DNA of 64,000 bases from Zopfochytrium polystomum (Eukaryota; Chytridiomycota; Chytridiomycetes; Chytridiales; Chytridiaceae). Within the stretch, counting starts at the first letter, position 1. Each line of letters opens with the position of its first letter. Below are positions 62,065-64,000 of this stretch, piece by piece. The notes beneath the pieces are model-generated. The model ran no database searches and was not told the origin of the DNA. It saw nothing but the letters and a program-made list of their open reading frames with translations. Made by a program: the position numbers and the translations under genes. The stretch lies in assembly GCA_025765615.1 (NCBI GenBank), contig JAIVFJ010000001.1:620001-684000 (forward strand). The letters are read 5' to 3'.

Positions 62065-64000
62065 TTGCTGAGGTTCATACACACCTCCCTCAATGGCGAC
62101 CGCACTCTGGACCAAGATGAAGTCGAATTAGAAGAAAACGAGATCAATGTGGCCGCCATTTTGGATATCGCCGCTGAACTCTGGGGATCTGCCACTGTTC
62201 ACTACCGGTTCGTTGCGGACGAGCCACTGGTGCGACTGCACAGCCGCACTCCCATCATCAGGCATATTAAGAGCGGCCGCGTGAAAGAATTTTACGTGAA
62301 GGAAAAACTTGATCCTCAATCCCAGGCGCGGCGCAGCGAAGTGCAGGTGCAGGGTCAATTCAATACGCCTCAAGAGGCGGAGACAGCCAACAAAGCGCCA
62401 CGTGCCTTCGGTGCAAAAGAACCAGACCTCCCGGGGCGCGAAGAACCCCACTTGCCTCAAGACGCCGATAGCGACTTGTCTGTGGACGAAGTCGTTCAAC
62501 TCACTCCCGTGGACGTGCAACTACCACCCGTGGAGGAACAAGAGGACGTGCAACTCCAACTCAACAGGTCATGTCAAGACCGACGAGGCAGTGAATCGAC
62601 GCATGATCCGGTGCAATTGCCGAAGGACCAGCATCAGGTTTGGCGTTTTGGGGGTACTATTACCTTCTGACACCGCTTTCGAAGTATGAAAGTGAAAGGC
62701 AACTCAGGAAGCTCAGGACAAATTTTGAGAGTACTATGGGCTGGATGCCGCATATGCCAGTGTAAGTGTACTTCACGGGATATTTCCTGATGGACGCTGA
62801 CTTGTAGTATGAAACGTAATAATCGATGCTTCTATTTGTTTGATTTCGTCTTCCAGCATCGCCACTCTACAGATTCCAGTACGGGTGACGATCGGAACGC
62901 ATCCTCCCCAGCAGTCGGAACTAGCCTTTGATCATTCGAAAGTGTCGTCGATCATGACAAAGGCAGAGGGCGATGCCCGAAGAGGCAACGAGAATTTCAG
63001 CAATGTGAGAAACTTCGAAAAGTTTCAAGAACACGACGGGCACGACCGCCGCGATTACTACAAGGCGGAGTTTAAGCAGAATGTTCACACTGTGCACAAG
63101 GAGTCCGCTGCTGTGGACGGAATCATCACAAAGGAAATGGATGTGGTCGTGTCCCGTGAAGATAGCGTAACACATGATTCCTTCTATGAAAACCATTGGG
63201 GTCTCTTTGGAGTGCGGCACGATCCTCGCAAAGGAACGGTCAATGAGGTCGTAGAATCAAAGACCACTCAAGACATCTTTCGTGTAGTTGCGAAGTCGAG
63301 GGAGGATGGCAAGCCCCTCGAAACTAGGGAGACGAAGCAAGCGCTGGACGATGGAAGTAACATTGTCCGCAAGGAGCAAGATTTTGCCACTGTGGAGAAA
63401 CTTAAAATTCACATAGGCGAGGAAGGCGGCGAATTCCTGCCATACTCGGAGTCCACCAAGCTTGGAGTGTTTTCGCAGTCTCAAACGAAGAGAATTAGTG
63501 ACACGAAGGTCTTTCTGCCGGGTGTCGATGCTCGATACACAGTGAATCGTCAATTTATTGTTGAAGGCGACTATGCACGCTCGACAGTTTCAGGCGAGAC
63601 GCAAGCGATAAAGAATCGTGAAATCCACCACGTCCAGGTGCTGGAGGCGTCGGAGCAGAAGCCACTTTGTACTGTGCACGCTAAAGTGAACCCGGAAAGC
63701 AACACAAGCGACTCTATAAGCGTTGCATTGCGAAAAATAGAGCTCAAATCAGCCCATAAAGTCGGCGAGGACGCAAGCATTGACCAAAAGCTCGAGAAGC
63801 CGGAAAGCGTTACTCTCCAGGCCGAGGGTTCGTTCAAGGCATCTCGAGTGACTACTGAAGGCTGGCAAACAACAGAAATCCGCGAAGAGGGGATTGCACT
63901 GCTGAGCAAAGAAGTCGGAGCCGATTCTGTTTTAAGCAGCGCCAAAGAGTTGACAGACGAGGCCAAAAGCTTCAACCTGCAGAAGGCTCAACGTCATTTT
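62065..64000 (+). CDS. Large charged protein of unknown function, partial (runs off the right edge)
   Basis: Three exons are visible: 62065-62637, 62685-62761 and 62857 to the window end. All are in one phase-consistent frame with GT-AG introns of 47 and 95 nt. The first exon follows a strong TCTCTCTTTCCCAG acceptor, so the start codon lies in an unseen upstream exon. The ~620 residues are acidic and basic mixed, with few hydrophobic stretches. The N-part includes INVAAILDIAAELWGSATV and HYRFVADEPLVRLHSRTPII. A Gln/Pro/Glu-rich linker has loosely repeated VQLTPVDVQLPPVE units. The long last exon is rich in Glu/Lys/Ser with no repeats or motifs that I recognise. It may be a cytoskeletal or scaffold-like protein, but no function is assigned. 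Confidence 0.7.

Overview
This window is eukaryotic nuclear DNA. The genes are broken by short GT-AG introns of about 50-120 nt, carry AATAAA-type 3' signals and are not in operons. The gene set points to a fungus, most likely an early-diverging, chytrid-like one: a Pho84-type phosphate transporter, a promethin-like protein, a Cdc4-like WD40 protein, Trm1, METTL14 and small secreted proteins. METTL14 is kept by several early-diverging fungi and lost from most yeasts. The assignment to phylum is inference.

Layout, genes. A GPI-type secreted protein (1.6-2.3 kb, -). A transcriptional cyclin with a very long Gly/Arg/Ser tail (3.2-6.6 kb, +). An FAD monooxygenase (6.8-8.6 kb, -). A promethin-like membrane protein (9.2-9.8 kb, +). 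A broken coiled-coil gene (10.2-11.5 kb). TRM1, 14 exons (11.8-14.3 kb, -). METTL14, 6 exons (16.2-17.8 kb, +). A transposon graveyard (18.2-23.0 kb). A WD40 protein (24.0-26.0 kb, +) followed by a 1.3 kb non-LTR insertion with a clear target-site duplication. A hypothetical gene (27.7-28.5 kb, +). A three-RRM protein (30.6-32.4 kb, -). A PAQR/Izh receptor-like protein (33.3-34.8 kb, -). A phosphate transporter (35.6-37.5 kb, -).

Layout, nested transposons, 38.4-54.9 kb. Two nearly identical, apparently intact chromodomain Ty3/gypsy elements lie in inverted orientation: gypsy-1 (38411-43625, +) and gypsy-2 (47315-52619, -). They flank a 3.7 kb segment that holds the first half of a Ty1/copia element and pieces of a piggyBac transposase. 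The second half of the same copia element lies beyond gypsy-2 in the opposite orientation. The 5-bp target-site duplications of both gypsies (AGCTA and GCACC) and of the copia (GGTTT) match only if the middle segment is flipped back. So the segment was inverted by recombination between the two gypsy copies, or was mis-assembled there.

The gypsy family has three striking features. Its LTR promoter carries perfect heat-shock-element arrays, expanded from 8 to 24 pentamers in one LTR. Its primer-binding site is complementary to the predicted 5' end of its own transcript, as in Tf1-type self-priming. Its gag-pol junction has a canonical -1 frameshift heptamer followed by a stem.

After the transposons come a broken coiled-coil gene, a four-exon small secreted Lys-rich protein (56.8-57.4 kb, +), a decayed RTA1-like fragment (57.5-57.8 kb, -), an SPFH/band-7 protein (59.1-60.9 kb, -) and a large acidic protein of unknown function that runs off the right edge (62.1 kb onwards, +). 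Exon boundaries were derived by hand from splice motifs and reading-frame phase. For every model called complete, the coding length is a multiple of three.
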